A model generated the notes under the pieces. That model worked only from the letters and a program-made list of their open reading frames with translations. It searched no databases and was not told the origin of the DNA. From positions 62,001-126,000 of the forward strand of contig PWHR01000085.1 of NCBI GenBank assembly GCA_003554965.1: DNA of 64,000 nt, in the 5' to 3' direction. Both the position numbers and the translations under genes were made by a program. The stretch is from Thermoplasmata archaeon. Lineage in GTDB: Archaea; Thermoplasmatota; Thermoplasmata; Halarchaeoplasmatales; Halarchaeoplasmataceae. Below are positions 50,265 to 59,564 of the stretch, piece after piece (position 1 is the stretch's first letter; every line of letters begins with the position of its first letter).

Positions 50265-53072
50265 TTACCCTTCCAACATTTTTTTTGCTTCCTTAAATTC
50301 AGGATATAATTCAACAGCTTTCTTTATAGATTCTTCCCAATCCTCCATTTCCAGCCTTTTTAAGGCCAATCCTCGATTGTACCATCCGACTGCATCATCT
50401 TCATTCAATTCTACAGCTCTTTCAAAGGTTTGGAGAGCATCTTCCACCATGTTCAGTTCCAGCTGACAGAACCCGAAATTGTTTAAGAATACAGCATCAT
50501 CTGTTTTAGATTCTAGCGCTTCTTCAAATAACTTAATAGCCTCATCAAAAGCTTCCAATTTAGCTGCAAAGCAAGCTAAATTGTTAAATAGTCTTGGATT
50601 TTTTTCAAATCTATCTATCAGATCATCTAGAATTTCAAAACCTTCACTAAAGTTCCTTTCTTTGTATTGAAACACACTGAGCAGGTCCAGAATTAGTGGT
50701 GAATCATTTTCTTCCTTAGACTCATCAAGGATTTCTATCCCATCACTCCAATCATTAACATATACCTCACATCTAGCCTTACTCAAGATGAAATCTATCA
50801 AGGATTCTTCTTCAAGTTCTTCGGCCTTCTCTAAATAATCTATAGCCTTTTCAAAGTTCCCACTTCTTCTCAGAGTCTCTGCATTTTTTTCTAAAAAGGG
50901 AACTGTATCATGGAAACTGTTTTCCTCATCAAAAGATTCGATGAGTTTCGAACCTTCCTTATACCTCTTCTGCTGAAAATATATCTCCTCTAGATTCATG
51001 TATGAGACATCATAAGGTCTCGCATCCTTGAACATATCTTCTGCAGAATCTAGGTCACCCTGGTCGTAAAAGCAGCATCCGATTATATTGAGGGCCCTTT
51101 CTTCCTTTATTTTCGGGGCAATTTTAATGGCTTGTTCACACTCATCTATCCTCCACATCATCGATGCTTCTCTGATCCGTCTCCAATTTCCATATATGCT
51201 TCTTTCCTCAGAGGTCGATGCACTAATTTCCTCTTCATCTACAGTCTTTGGTTCGCTCTTTGACTTTATCTCTTTGATCTTCTTCTCTTTTTTCTGCAAT
51301 TCATCCTTCAAATCTTCTATTTTTTTATCCCTCTTTTTTACCTCCGCCTCTTTCTTTTCGAGACGGTTCTTTAGATTTTCCCTCTCCCCGACGAGCTGAT
51401 CTAAATTTTCTTCCATCTCTTCGATCTCTTCTCTTAGATCCTCTTCTTTTACAGCACTATATTCTTCATCTTTCATTTTTTTTCGAAGCTCGGCTTTCTC
51501 ATCTTCTAATTTTTTGATCTTCTCGTCTTTTTCTTCCAACTTTCTTCCCAATTTTTTCTCCCGCTCTCTTAACTCTTCGGCCCTCTCACTCTCATCTTGT
51601 ATTTTCTCTTCTATCTCCTTTTCTTTCTCTTCCATCCTCTCTTTGATCAATCCTAATTCCTTAGAGAGTTCTTCTATCTCGTTCTCTTTCTCTTCTAGCT
51701 TTCTTTCCAAATCCTCCTTTTTCTTTCTCAAACCACTGATCTCATCACTCTTATCGTCGATCTCCAATTCGAATTTTCCGTCGCCTTTAGATTTTATGTT
51801 CAACATCCCTTCTATCCCAGTTTTCTCTGCAGCGATCTCTATCTCCTCTTCTATATCTTCAGAGGTGATCCGTCTTTTTTCGTCTTCGACGACCGTGCTG
51901 GTTTCATCCTTCCCCAATCTGTCCTGAAGGATGAAGTGCAACTCCTGTGCTCCTTCATGTTCAGGATCCAATTGAAGAGACCTTTGGATACTCTCCCATG
52001 CTTCCTCTTCTTCTCCCATCTTCTCCAGATAAGCACCGTTTATATAATGATACTCAGCTTTTTTAGGATCAGATTTAACCAATTTTTCAGCCATATCTAG
52101 AGCTTGTTTTATTTTTCCTAATTTTTCGAAAACTAGGGCCTTGTTGAGCATCGCTTCTTCAAAATAGGGCTGGATGGTCAAAGCACTGTTTACACAATCC
52201 AAAGCTTCCTTGTATTCCCTTTTTTTCATATGGCATAATCCTTTCTCGTTCCATGACTTGTAATCTTTAGGTTCTATCTCTAATATCCTATCGAAACTCA
52301 TTATCGCTTCATCGTACATCTCTAAATCACGCAGTGCTCTTCCTTTACTTTTCCAAGCTTCTAGATGATCTTCATCGTAGTCCAATGCTTTGTCGTATGC
52401 TTCAACAGCCTTTTCTTTCTCTCCTTTTCGGTAGTAGATGTGCCCAAGCCTTGTCCACGCCTCGGGATTTTCTGGATCGATCTCCAGAGAGTCGTGAAGA
52501 GCCTCTTCTGCTTCATTCAAGCTATTTTTTTCATAGTAGATCATTCCTTTTTTATAAAAAGCCAAAGCTGGATCTTTTTCCTCAGTGATAGCCTGGTTGT
52601 AATGGTCAAGGGCTTGTTTATGGTCTCCTTCCTCAAGATATCTGTCCCCTTCTCGAATGAGCCAACCTCCACCATCCTCAACTTTTTCCTCCACCAATGT
52701 CAAAAGATCGAATTTTTCCAAGAGGCGGTAAAACTTTTCACCGCCTGCAACTTCTATTTTATCCATCTTTAGAATTTTGTCAGGATATATCTCCTCCGTT
52801 GTCAAAAGTAGTCCTCGAGATTTAGGAGTGATCATCTTTTTTAGACTTTCAATTTCCACATTAACTTCGCCGCCGGACCTGGTACATTTGATGACATAAT
52901 CTTCAGCTTTTTCTTTTTTTGTTATCTTCCCCTCCGCTAAGATGTCCCCGCTGATAGATTTGATATCTGATACCTCAAATCCCATGCTTTCAAGGAGTCT
53001 GATACAGATGCTCTCAAACTTATTGCGACTCATCTTTTCGAGGCTTCTTAAACACTCTTCTTTGTCTATCAA
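50265..53072 (-). CDS. Mrr-like domain + TPR + coiled-coil protein
   Basis: A 935-residue modular protein. Residues about 10-130 look like a Mrr-type restriction-endonuclease fold (FESICIRLLESMGFEVSD, SGDILAEGKI, DYVIKCTRSG, RGLLLTTEEIY). The usual Asp ... Q/E-x-K pattern is altered, the strand reading VIKCTR instead of VQxKR, so nuclease activity is doubtful. A first TPR array follows (about 135-385; ALDHYNQAITEEKDP, AVEAYDKALDYDEDH), then a long charged coiled coil (about 440-625; EKEKEIEEKIQDESERAEEL) and a second TPR array (about 645-930). No signal peptide. It could be a nucleic-acid-associated scaffold. It follows the PfkB gene on the same strand by 52 bp. Confidence 0.75.
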   Translation of the reverse strand: MIDKEECLRSLEKMSRNKFESICIRLLESMGFEVSDIKSISGDILAEGKITKKEKAEDYVIKCTRSGGEVNVEIESLKKMITPKSRGLLLTTEEIYPDKILKMDKIEVAGGEKFYRLLEKFDLLTLVEEKVEDGGGWLIREGDRYLEEGDHKQALDHYNQAITEEKDPALAFYKKGMIYYEKNSLNEAEEALHDSLEIDPENPEAWTRLGHIYYRKGEKEKAVEAYDKALDYDEDHLEAWKSKGRALRDLEMYDEAIMSFDRILEIEPKDYKSWNEKGLCHMKKREYKEALDCVNSALTIQPYFEEAMLNKALVFEKLGKIKQALDMAEKLVKSDPKKAEYHYINGAYLEKMGEEEEAWESIQRSLQLDPEHEGAQELHFILQDRLGKDETSTVVEDEKRRITSEDIEEEIEIAAEKTGIEGMLNIKSKGDGKFELEIDDKSDEISGLRKKKEDLERKLEEKENEIEELSKELGLIKERMEEKEKEIEEKIQDESERAEELREREKKLGRKLEEKDEKIKKLEDEKAELRKKMKDEEYSAVKEEDLREEIEEMEENLDQLVGERENLKNRLEKKEAEVKKRDKKIEDLKDELQKKEKKIKEIKSKSEPKTVDEEEISASTSEERSIYGNWRRIREASMMWRIDECEQAIKIAPKIKEERALNIIGCCFYDQGDLDSAEDMFKDARPYDVSYMNLEEIYFQQKRYKEGSKLIESFDEENSFHDTVPFLEKNAETLRRSGNFEKAIDYLEKAEELEEESLIDFILSKARCEVYVNDWSDGIEILDESKEENDSPLILDLLSVFQYKERNFSEGFEILDDLIDRFEKNPRLFNNLACFAAKLEAFDEAIKLFEEALESKTDDAVFLNNFGFCQLELNMVEDALQTFERAVELNEDDAVGWYNRGLALKRLEMEDWEESIKKAVELYPEFKEAKKMLEG

Positions 53073-53124
53073 CTTGCCACCTTTCGTTATAGATTATAAT
53101 TTGAGCCGTATTAATATATTATGT

Positions 53125-54039
53125 TCATTTACTCTCAACTCGGTCGGTGACTTCGTCCCATGAGACCAACTTTTTCTGCGACCCCGAGTGCTCTAACGCG
53201 AAAGAAGCTCTAGCAGAACCGAACCTACAGCAGTCTTCTATAGAAAAGTTTCTACACATCGCGGCGTAAAAACCAGCCCTGAATGCATCTCCTGCGCCAG
53301 TTGCTTCGACCTTTCTATCCGGTTCATAAGCCGTTATGTCTATATCTTCTTCTGGAAAGAAAAGAGTGCTTCCATCTGAACCCTTCGTTACTATCACAAA
53401 GTTCAAAGAATACTCTCTCAAGATGTCTTTTACTGTGTTGAGTTTTAAGTGATCTAAGGCTACATCTTTTTCTTTTTCATTACACATGAAGATATCACTT
53501 TTTTCCAGGATAGCTTTGAAAGTTTTAGCATCATAGACATATTCTAATTCCTGCGCTGGGTCAAAAGCTATGAGCTTATCGTTAGTGTTCAAAAGATCGA
53601 AAAGCTTTTCATAGTAATTAGGTTTCCCTGTACCAATATGGATTACTTCACAGTCTTTCACCGCTTCTACAGGTGGTTCGAATCTATGGGCGTGTTCCAT
53701 AACACCTTGATCGACGAGTGTGAATTCCTTTCCCTCCTGATCTGTCACGATCCAACATCTAGGTGTGCTGTATCCTTCTATTTTTTCCAATCCGGAAAGT
53801 TTCACACCCGATTCTTTTAGCGCCTGGTAATAGTCCTCTGGGAAGTCCTCACCAACAAAAGAGCAGAGAGTAACATTCACACCTAATTTGGCTGAAGCTC
53901 TTGCGATATTGGCTGCGGTTCCTCCAAATCTTCTTACCCTTTCATCGATACCGATGGATGAGTCTATATCGGGTAGGCGGCTGACGCGAATTATTATATC
54001 CAGTGCTGTGTGTCCAAATACTCCTAAATACGGCTCCAT
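53125..54039 (-). CDS. PfkB-family sugar/nucleoside kinase
   Basis: A 304-residue ribokinase-fold kinase. The N-terminus YLGVFGHTALDIIIRVSRLP is followed by the di-Gly hinge RRFGGTAANIARASAKLG. The C-terminal ATP/catalytic motif is KVEATGAGDAFRAGFYAAM, with the catalytic Asp in GAGD. FIVVTKGSDGS-like NFVIVTKGSDGSTLFF is the nucleotide-binding strand. Substrate (ribose, adenosine, fructose-phosphate) cannot be assigned. The ATG at 54039 gives the normal family N-terminus; the frame extends 15 bp further to a TTG. Confidence 0.88.
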   Translation of the reverse strand: MEPYLGVFGHTALDIIIRVSRLPDIDSSIGIDERVRRFGGTAANIARASAKLGVNVTLCSFVGEDFPEDYYQALKESGVKLSGLEKIEGYSTPRCWIVTDQEGKEFTLVDQGVMEHAHRFEPPVEAVKDCEVIHIGTGKPNYYEKLFDLLNTNDKLIAFDPAQELEYVYDAKTFKAILEKSDIFMCNEKEKDVALDHLKLNTVKDILREYSLNFVIVTKGSDGSTLFFPEEDIDITAYEPDRKVEATGAGDAFRAGFYAAMCRNFSIEDCCRFGSARASFALEHSGSQKKLVSWDEVTDRVESK

Positions 54040-54110
54040 GCTAACCAAAAACAATAGAAAAGTAAAAAGGTTTTGAATGTGAGGATTATAAGATTGACCT
54101 CACTTGATCC

Positions 54111-54419
54111 TTATTCAAGTTCTATCTCATCTACAGTTACTTCTTCGACTTCGGGTGCGTCTTCAGGCTCTTCTAGTTCCTCATCTTCACCTTCGTCTTC
54201 GACTTCGACGTCTCTATCGACGACTTCGCCGAAGGCGAGCGTTCGTAGAACCCTCGTGATCTCTATCTCGACTTCGTCCCCGACTTCAGTATCGGGAACA
54301 AAAACCACGAAGTTTTCTACTTTAGCCACTCCGTCTCCTTCCTTCCCAATATCTTCTATCTTTACCTTGTACGTTTCCCCTTCTTCTACAGGGGGTGAAA
54401 CACCTACACCTTCGCTCAT
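54111..54419 (-). CDS. TRAM-domain RNA-binding protein with acidic tail
   Basis: A 102-residue protein. Residues about 12-68 form a TRAM beta barrel (YKVKIEDIGKEGDGVAKVEN, FVVFVPDTEVGDEVEIEITR), an OB-like RNA-binding fold found alone in many archaea, where such proteins act as cold-shock-like RNA chaperones. The last 35 residues are almost all Glu/Asp/Val (EDEGEDEELEEPEDAPE), an unusual acidic tail. A TATA-like TGTATATATAG on the minus strand near 54450-54462 supports its own promoter. Confidence 0.9.
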   Translation of the reverse strand: MSEGVGVSPPVEEGETYKVKIEDIGKEGDGVAKVENFVVFVPDTEVGDEVEIEITRVLRTLAFGEVVDRDVEVEDEGEDEELEEPEDAPEVEEVTVDEIELE

Positions 54420-54528
54420 GAATTTACACCTCTTTTATTTGCTCTATATATACACACCACGTTGTATGATGTGCATGGTGGATGAAAGAAATCAGGGTTA
54501 TTTATCTTTTGTCCCCATAAGCCAAAAC

Positions 54529-55788
54529 TCAGATATATTCGAGTACTTCTTCTGGTCTTTTCAAAATCTGTATGTCTGATCTTCTCTTTTTCTCTTCTAT
54601 GATCTCATCATATAATTTTGTTCCCTTGCCTTCTTCTGTATAATCTCTGTTCTCTATATTTTTCCTTTCGATTAATATCAGTTTTTGATCTTTTATTCCC
54701 TGCTTTATCGCTTCTAGATTTTTGATGTTGCCTTCACCTATAGGAAAATCGGTCAAAACGATCACATCCGCTTCTTTTATCATCTTTAGGTTCTTCTCGA
54801 AAGATTCTTCGCTAATGGGAGAGAACGGGGCCTCAGTAACACATCTTATATCAAAGTTTTTAGCTTTTTCAAGATCCGAATCCATCACGTTGAGGACTCC
54901 GGCAGTCACCTCATAACCATCTTCAATAAGTCTTTTGAACAAAGAACTCGATGATCCTCCACCGCAAACCACATGGACTTTCTTTTCTTTCATCTCCTCG
55001 TTCACTCGTTCGTCTAATGTTGTTACATACAAATTACCATCAACCGGATGACGATGTATCTCTGCATCTATCCCATACACCGCTTTGATATTCGAACGAG
55101 TTAAAACTTTTTCAGGCGCACCAAAACTGTGATCCATCCCATCATCCATTATAAGGATCTTTTCACAGTATCGAGCCGCTAAATTCAAATTGTGATGAAC
55201 CGAGATGACACTCAATCCTCTATTCTCGTTCAACTTTTTCACAGTATCCATTATATCCTTTTTGTGACCTATATCTAAGTGAGAAGTTGCCTCATCAAGT
55301 AATAATAGATCTGGATTTTGAGTCAACGCTCTCGCCACTATGACCCTTTGTATCTCTCCGCCTGAGAGCTCGTTTATCCTTTTATCTTTAAATTTGAGCG
55401 TACTAGTCATTTTCATGCATCTTTTCGCTATTTTTTTATCCTTTTTATCGTAATTTTCGAACCTTGAAAGATATGGATTCCTCCCCATCAAGACGACCTC
55501 TCCCACGCTATAAGGAAAACTTATGTAAGTGTCCTGGGGCACGACAGCTATTGACCTAGCTATCTGCTCCCTTGAAAGTGTCGTGATATGTTCTTCTTTC
55601 AATCTCATATCGCCACTCCAAAATTTTAGAACATTCGTTATAGCTCTCAACAGCGTGCTCTTTCCTGAACCGTTGGGACCCACCACCCCTATGAATTCCC
55701 CCTCATCCATCGAAAAATCTAAACCTTTAAGAACTGATTCCGCACGGGTGTAACCCGCTCTAAGCCTATCTATCTCCAACATCACCAT
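54529..55788 (-). CDS. btuD: Cobalamin ABC transporter ATPase BtuD, with C-terminal extension
   Basis: ATPase of a vitamin B12/corrinoid importer. Residues 1-255 are a FecE/BtuD-type ABC domain with Walker A GPNGSGKST, signature LSGGEIQRVIVARAL, Walker B LLLLDEATSHLD and the switch His in VISVHHNLN. Residues about 265-419 add a Rossmann-like domain (VHVVCGGGSSSSLFKRLIE, TAGVLNVMDSDLEKA, ADVIVLTDFPIGEGNI), the long archaeal BtuD architecture also seen in haloarchaea. The start (ATG 55788 or 55782) overlaps the end of btuC. It is the last gene of the cobO-btuF-btuC-btuD set. Confidence 0.88.
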   Translation of the reverse strand: MVMLEIDRLRAGYTRAESVLKGLDFSMDEGEFIGVVGPNGSGKSTLLRAITNVLKFWSGDMRLKEEHITTLSREQIARSIAVVPQDTYISFPYSVGEVVLMGRNPYLSRFENYDKKDKKIAKRCMKMTSTLKFKDKRINELSGGEIQRVIVARALTQNPDLLLLDEATSHLDIGHKKDIMDTVKKLNENRGLSVISVHHNLNLAARYCEKILIMDDGMDHSFGAPEKVLTRSNIKAVYGIDAEIHRHPVDGNLYVTTLDERVNEEMKEKKVHVVCGGGSSSSLFKRLIEDGYEVTAGVLNVMDSDLEKAKNFDIRCVTEAPFSPISEESFEKNLKMIKEADVIVLTDFPIGEGNIKNLEAIKQGIKDQKLILIERKNIENRDYTEEGKGTKLYDEIIEEKKRRSDIQILKRPEEVLEYI

Positions 55789-56807
55789 CCTGTTTCCCCC
55801 CTATGCTTTATCAAAAGATAGATGAAGAAAGGAGCTCCGAAAAGGCCGGTTATTACTCCCACCCATATCTCACCGCTCATCCTAGCTATAGTGTCACAAA
55901 CGATCAAGAAGCTTCCTCCCAAAAGAGCAGAGATAGGTATGAGCTTTCTGTGATCAGGACCGACTAGCAGTCTAGCGGCGTGCGGGATGATCAGTCCTAC
56001 GAATCCTATGACTCCCGTGAAAGAGATAACTACCGCCGCTAAAAGACTAGCAGCGATTAGCTGGATAACTTTGGTCTTCTCTACCTCTATACCTAATTGT
56101 TTTGCAGAGGTCTCTCCGGTCTGCATGACGTTGAGGTCCCGTGCATAAGCATACACTGCTACTGAGCCGATCAAAGCAACTGGCAAGGTTATCCATACAT
56201 CGTTCCAGACCGTACCGCTCAAAGATCCGTAAGTCCAGGCAACTATGCCCAACATGTCCTCAGGTTCACTCAAGAATAATATCAAACTGGTCAAAGCTGT
56301 CATGAAGAAGTTCATCGCTAGACCGGCGAGGAGTAAAGTGGTGATATCCGTGTGTCCTCTGACCCTACCGAGGAAAAAGACAGTGAAAGTAGTCCCCATC
56401 GCGAAGATGAAAGCCAATAAAGGCAAGAGAGGCCACCACACTCCAAAAAATATGCCGACAGCGGTTCCGAAGACACCTCCTGCTGACACTCCAAGGATGA
56501 AAGGAGAAGCCATCGGATTCTTGAAGACGCCCTGCATGGAGGCTCCTGACACGGAGAGAGCTATGCCGGCGATAATTCCTAAAACGATCCTAGGGAGCCT
56601 GACATCGAGGATGATTGTGGAGTGAGCTCCAGGATGTGAGGGAAAATGGTCACCCAAAAGTGGGATCCTAGAAAGTAGAATTTCCATTATCTTTCTTAAT
56701 GGTATACTTACAGATCCTAAAGATAGAGCTATGATCGCAGTCGCTACAGTCAATAAAGCAAAAGCGGTTAGGGAAGTTTTATAGTGCTTTTTTAATGGAT
56801 GAGTCAT
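55782..56807 (-). CDS. btuC: Cobalamin ABC transporter permease BtuC
   Basis: A 341-residue FecCD-family permease with about ten transmembrane helices. Family landmarks are VRLPRIVLGIIAGIALSVSG, GASMQGVFKNPMASPFILGV, AWTYGSLSGTVWNDVW, the ATPase-coupling FVGLIIPHAARLLVGPDHRK, and the end GAPFFIYLLIKHRG. The FecCD family imports siderophores, haem or B12; B12 is assigned from the neighbouring cobO and BtuD type. Its stop overlaps the btuD start (TGATG). The btuF gene is 42 bp upstream. Confidence 0.88.
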   Translation of the reverse strand: MTHPLKKHYKTSLTAFALLTVATAIIALSLGSVSIPLRKIMEILLSRIPLLGDHFPSHPGAHSTIILDVRLPRIVLGIIAGIALSVSGASMQGVFKNPMASPFILGVSAGGVFGTAVGIFFGVWWPLLPLLAFIFAMGTTFTVFFLGRVRGHTDITTLLLAGLAMNFFMTALTSLILFLSEPEDMLGIVAWTYGSLSGTVWNDVWITLPVALIGSVAVYAYARDLNVMQTGETSAKQLGIEVEKTKVIQLIAASLLAAVVISFTGVIGFVGLIIPHAARLLVGPDHRKLIPISALLGGSFLIVCDTIARMSGEIWVGVITGLFGAPFFIYLLIKHRGETGW

Positions 56808-56849
56808 CGCTTCACCAAGTAACTACTCTTCAACAGATTCTTATTCTTA

Positions 56850-57800
56850 CTACTCAACTCCTTCCAATATATTTACCAAATCTTCCTGGATATCGACGAT
56901 CCGGGGCCCAGGGCGGGAAATCATATCTCCGTCTACGTAGTAGATATCATCGTTTTCAACGGCGGGAATATCTCCCCAAGAATCTTTTTCGGTGAGTTCT
57001 TCCACTTCAATTTGTAGATATTCCGGTGCTATGATGACTTCTGGTTCTCTATCGATTATCTCTTCTTCTCCGACGTTCGACCAGCCTTGTTTATCGGAAA
57101 AGATGTTGTTCGCTCCCGCGTTCGTTAGAAGTGTATCCTGGAAGGTATCATTGCCAGGTGTGTTTATCTCATTCCCTGCGTCTGAGATGTAGAACGTATC
57201 GACTCTTTCTTCCTCAGTAAGATCCTTTGTTTCATTAGTTATCTCCACCATCTCCTCTTCGAGTTCATCCGCTTTTTCTTCAGCCTTTTCGGGTATACCG
57301 CACAAATTTCCTAACAACTGCATGTCCGAGTAAACGTCGTCCAAACTCTCTCCGCTTGTGACGAAAGCCTTCTCTCCGTAATCTTCTAGTTCTCCTCTCA
57401 GGTGGCTCACAGCTTGATTGATAACCACAACGTCGGGTTCCAGCTCTATGATCTTTTCATAGTCCACATTAAAAGAGTCACCTACCGAAGGCAGATCCTG
57501 GGCTTCCGCCGGATAATTACTGTAGTCGTCAACACCGACGATCCTGTCTTGCTCGTCTTCTTCGAGAAGATGGAAAAGGAGTTCCGTGTTCGAAGCCATG
57601 AATGAAACTATCCTTTCCGGCGGTTCTTCTAGTTGCACTTCTTTCCCTGTGGCGTCTTCAACAACGATCTCTCCATTTTCTTCATCCTCACCATCGGTAT
57701 CGATGGTTATTCTTCCAGTCAGAGCGCCTATAACCAACGCCGAAATCAAAACAACCACTACCAGTATACCTAAAGTCATGAACATTTTTCGATCTTTCAT
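56850..57800 (-). CDS. btuF: Cobalamin-binding protein BtuF, membrane-anchored
   Basis: A 316-residue substrate-binding protein of the helical-backbone (BtuF/FepB) class. An N-terminal helix, LGILVVVVLISALVIGALTG (about 10-29), serves as signal anchor; there is no Cys lipobox, so it is held by an uncleaved helix rather than lipid. The two lobes start RIVSFMASNTELLFHLL and IVGVDDYSNYPAEAQDLPSV, with LEPDVVVINQAVS and EVIIAPEYLQIEV, joined by the long helix near 165-185. It would present corrinoid to BtuC outside the membrane. It is in one strand-wise cluster with cobO, btuC and btuD. Confidence 0.88.
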   Translation of the reverse strand: MKDRKMFMTLGILVVVVLISALVIGALTGRITIDTDGEDEENGEIVVEDATGKEVQLEEPPERIVSFMASNTELLFHLLEEDEQDRIVGVDDYSNYPAEAQDLPSVGDSFNVDYEKIIELEPDVVVINQAVSHLRGELEDYGEKAFVTSGESLDDVYSDMQLLGNLCGIPEKAEEKADELEEEMVEITNETKDLTEEERVDTFYISDAGNEINTPGNDTFQDTLLTNAGANNIFSDKQGWSNVGEEEIIDREPEVIIAPEYLQIEVEELTEKDSWGDIPAVENDDIYYVDGDMISRPGPRIVDIQEDLVNILEGVE

Positions 57801-57861
57801 ATTTTTCCTCCATTTTTCTTTAGAAAAGTAAACAAAACTTTAACAATAAAAATTTTTTGTA

Positions 57862-58395
57862 TCACTTTTCGATGCCTATCCTAGCCTTGATACCATCCTG
57901 ATAAGGATGTTTGATCTCCTTCATCTCGGTCACAAGATCTGCTTTACCGATGAGTTCTTCAGGGGCTTTTCTTCCGGTCATCACCAGTTCAACCGTATCA
58001 GGCTTCACTTCCAGTAGCTCGAGTATCATATCCAAAGATAAAAGATCGAAATGATGAGCGACGCATATCTCATCTGCTATGATGACATCGTATTCCCCTG
58101 ACGTTAGATTCTTTTCGATCTCTTGAAGACCTTTTTTCGCCGCCTTCAACTCCTCTTCGAAAGGTTCATCTCTCGTGTGTAAACTCCCTGTCCCGAACTG
58201 TTCTATGGTTATATCATCTTCCATCTTTTCCAACGCGATATGTTCACCGTATTCTCCTAGCTTCATGAATTGGCCTATGTAGACCTTAAAACCCCTTCCG
58301 GCAGCTCTTACAGCCAGACCGACAGCGGCAGTCGTTTTACCTTTACCATCTCCAGTGTATATCTGCACCAATCCTCTTTCGAGTTTCTCGCTCAT
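57862..58395 (-). CDS. cobO: Corrinoid adenosyltransferase (CobO/BtuR type)
   Basis: Transfers the adenosyl group of ATP to cob(I)alamin or cobyrinate diamide. The 177-residue RecA-fold protein has the P-loop YTGDGKGKTTAAVGLAVRAA, YIGQFMKLGEYGE, a Walker B-like DVIIADEICVAHHFDLL and the end VMTGRKAPEELIGKADLVTE. The length is typical. Placed directly upstream of btuF-btuC-btuD, it indicates salvage of outside corrinoids and their conversion to the coenzyme form. No de novo corrin-ring genes are in the window. Confidence 0.95.
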   Translation of the reverse strand: MSEKLERGLVQIYTGDGKGKTTAAVGLAVRAAGRGFKVYIGQFMKLGEYGEHIALEKMEDDITIEQFGTGSLHTRDEPFEEELKAAKKGLQEIEKNLTSGEYDVIIADEICVAHHFDLLSLDMILELLEVKPDTVELVMTGRKAPEELIGKADLVTEMKEIKHPYQDGIKARIGIEK

Positions 58396-58532
58396 CCTGA
58401 TCCACCTTAAATATTGATTGAAATAACTAAAGTTATATTTAGAAATATATCCGATGTATTAAGTCTTTAGGAATTTTAGGCATAATTGTCCAATCGGTAA
58501 AATCCTTATATCTATCAGTAAATTGTTTAACG

Positions 58533-59486
58533 ATGTTGGAAAGATATCACAAAATATTGAGCGGTAAGCTTCAACCCTATTATCTAAATGCGAAAGAAAG
58601 GGATAGAGGTAGAGATTTCTCAAGCCGCACTATGGATGAACTCTGGAATGAGCTTGAAAAGGAGAGCAAACGGGGCATACCTCCACTGGAACTAAAAAGA
58701 GAATTAGCCGACAGGATCATGCGGAACTGTATCCTCTGTGAAAGAATATGTGGAGTTAACAGGGAAAGAGGGGAAGTTGGAGTCTGTAAAGTTTCGGAAA
58801 CAAAGATCTCGTCCGTCTTTACACATCTCGGAGAAGAAAGGGAACTCGTTCCTTCTCAGACAGTTTTCTTCGCCGGATGTAATTTTAAATGCGCGTTCTG
58901 TCAGAACTATGAGATAAGCCAACTAAACCAGGGCAGAAAGGTCGCACCAGAAATGTTGGTAGAGAAGTTGGAAAACAGCGGTGGAAAGAACATCAACTGG
59001 GTCGGCGGTGATCCGACTCCAAACCTGCCATATATCTTGGAGGTGTTGAGCGGTCTATCTAAAGAGGTTCCTCAGATATGGAATTCCAACCTATATCTTA
59101 GTGAAGAATCAATGAAGATACTGTCCAAACTTATGGACGTCTATCTTACAGATTTCAAATATTGGGATGATCGATGTGCTAAAAGACTTTCGAAAGTCGA
59201 AGACTATAAACATGTACTGAAAAAAAATCATCTTTTGGCTGAGGAGACGGGAGACCTTATAATAAGGCATCTAGTGCTTCCTAGTCACATAGAATGCTGC
59301 ACTAAACCGCTGCTGGAATGGATAGATTCTGAACTCGATGAGCCAAGGGTCAACATAATGAGTCAGTACAGGCCTGTATGGAATGCGGATCAACATGAAG
59401 ATATAGGTAGATACTTAAACGCTGAAGAGAAAAGGGAGATAAGGAGACTGAGGGATAAATATTCTCATCTTGGAGCCGATAGATAA
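58533..59486 (+). CDS. Radical SAM protein, PflX/PflA-like
   Basis: A 317-residue radical SAM protein of the PflX group. The cluster motif is FFAGCNFKCAFCQNYEIS (C-x3-C-x2-C), preceded by a Cys-rich block CILCERICGVNRERGEVGVC that may bind a second cluster, and followed by the Gly-rich SAM loop NINWVGGDPTPNLPYIL. The C-terminal half has VYLTDFKYWDDRCAKRL. Substrate unknown; despite the name, no pyruvate-formate lyase gene is nearby. It is divergent from cobO across 137 bp and lies upstream of proS. Confidence 0.85.
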   Translation: MLERYHKILSGKLQPYYLNAKERDRGRDFSSRTMDELWNELEKESKRGIPPLELKRELADRIMRNCILCERICGVNRERGEVGVCKVSETKISSVFTHLGEERELVPSQTVFFAGCNFKCAFCQNYEISQLNQGRKVAPEMLVEKLENSGGKNINWVGGDPTPNLPYILEVLSGLSKEVPQIWNSNLYLSEESMKILSKLMDVYLTDFKYWDDRCAKRLSKVEDYKHVLKKNHLLAEETGDLIIRHLVLPSHIECCTKPLLEWIDSELDEPRVNIMSQYRPVWNADQHEDIGRYLNAEEKREIRRLRDKYSHLGADR

Positions 59487-59495
59487 GGTGACCGA

Positions 59496-59546
59496 ATGAT
59501 TAAAAAAGGAGATGTCTACTTTACTCACGCCGTGAGTGGTGCCTAG
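59496..59546 (+). other. Possible 16-codon leader frame before proS
   Basis: ATG at 59496, followed by 15 codons (IKKGDVYFTHAVSGA) and TAG, sits between the radical SAM gene and proS, with AAGGTGACC just upstream as a fair ribosome binding site. It contains no Pro codon, so classical attenuation is unlikely, and it may be chance. It is listed because an unusual palindrome lies inside it. Confidence 0.2.
59523..59537. promoter_or_regulatory. Perfect 7-1-7 palindrome before proS
   Basis: ACTCACGCCGTGAGT is a perfect inverted repeat about 28 bp before the proS ATG. It is GC-richer than its surroundings, so it could be a hairpin in the leader, an intergenic terminator for the radical SAM gene (no T-run follows), or an operator. 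No TATA box is obvious between the two genes, so proS may be read through from upstream. Confidence 0.4.
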
Positions 59547-59564
59547 AAATCTCAGGTGTTATTT

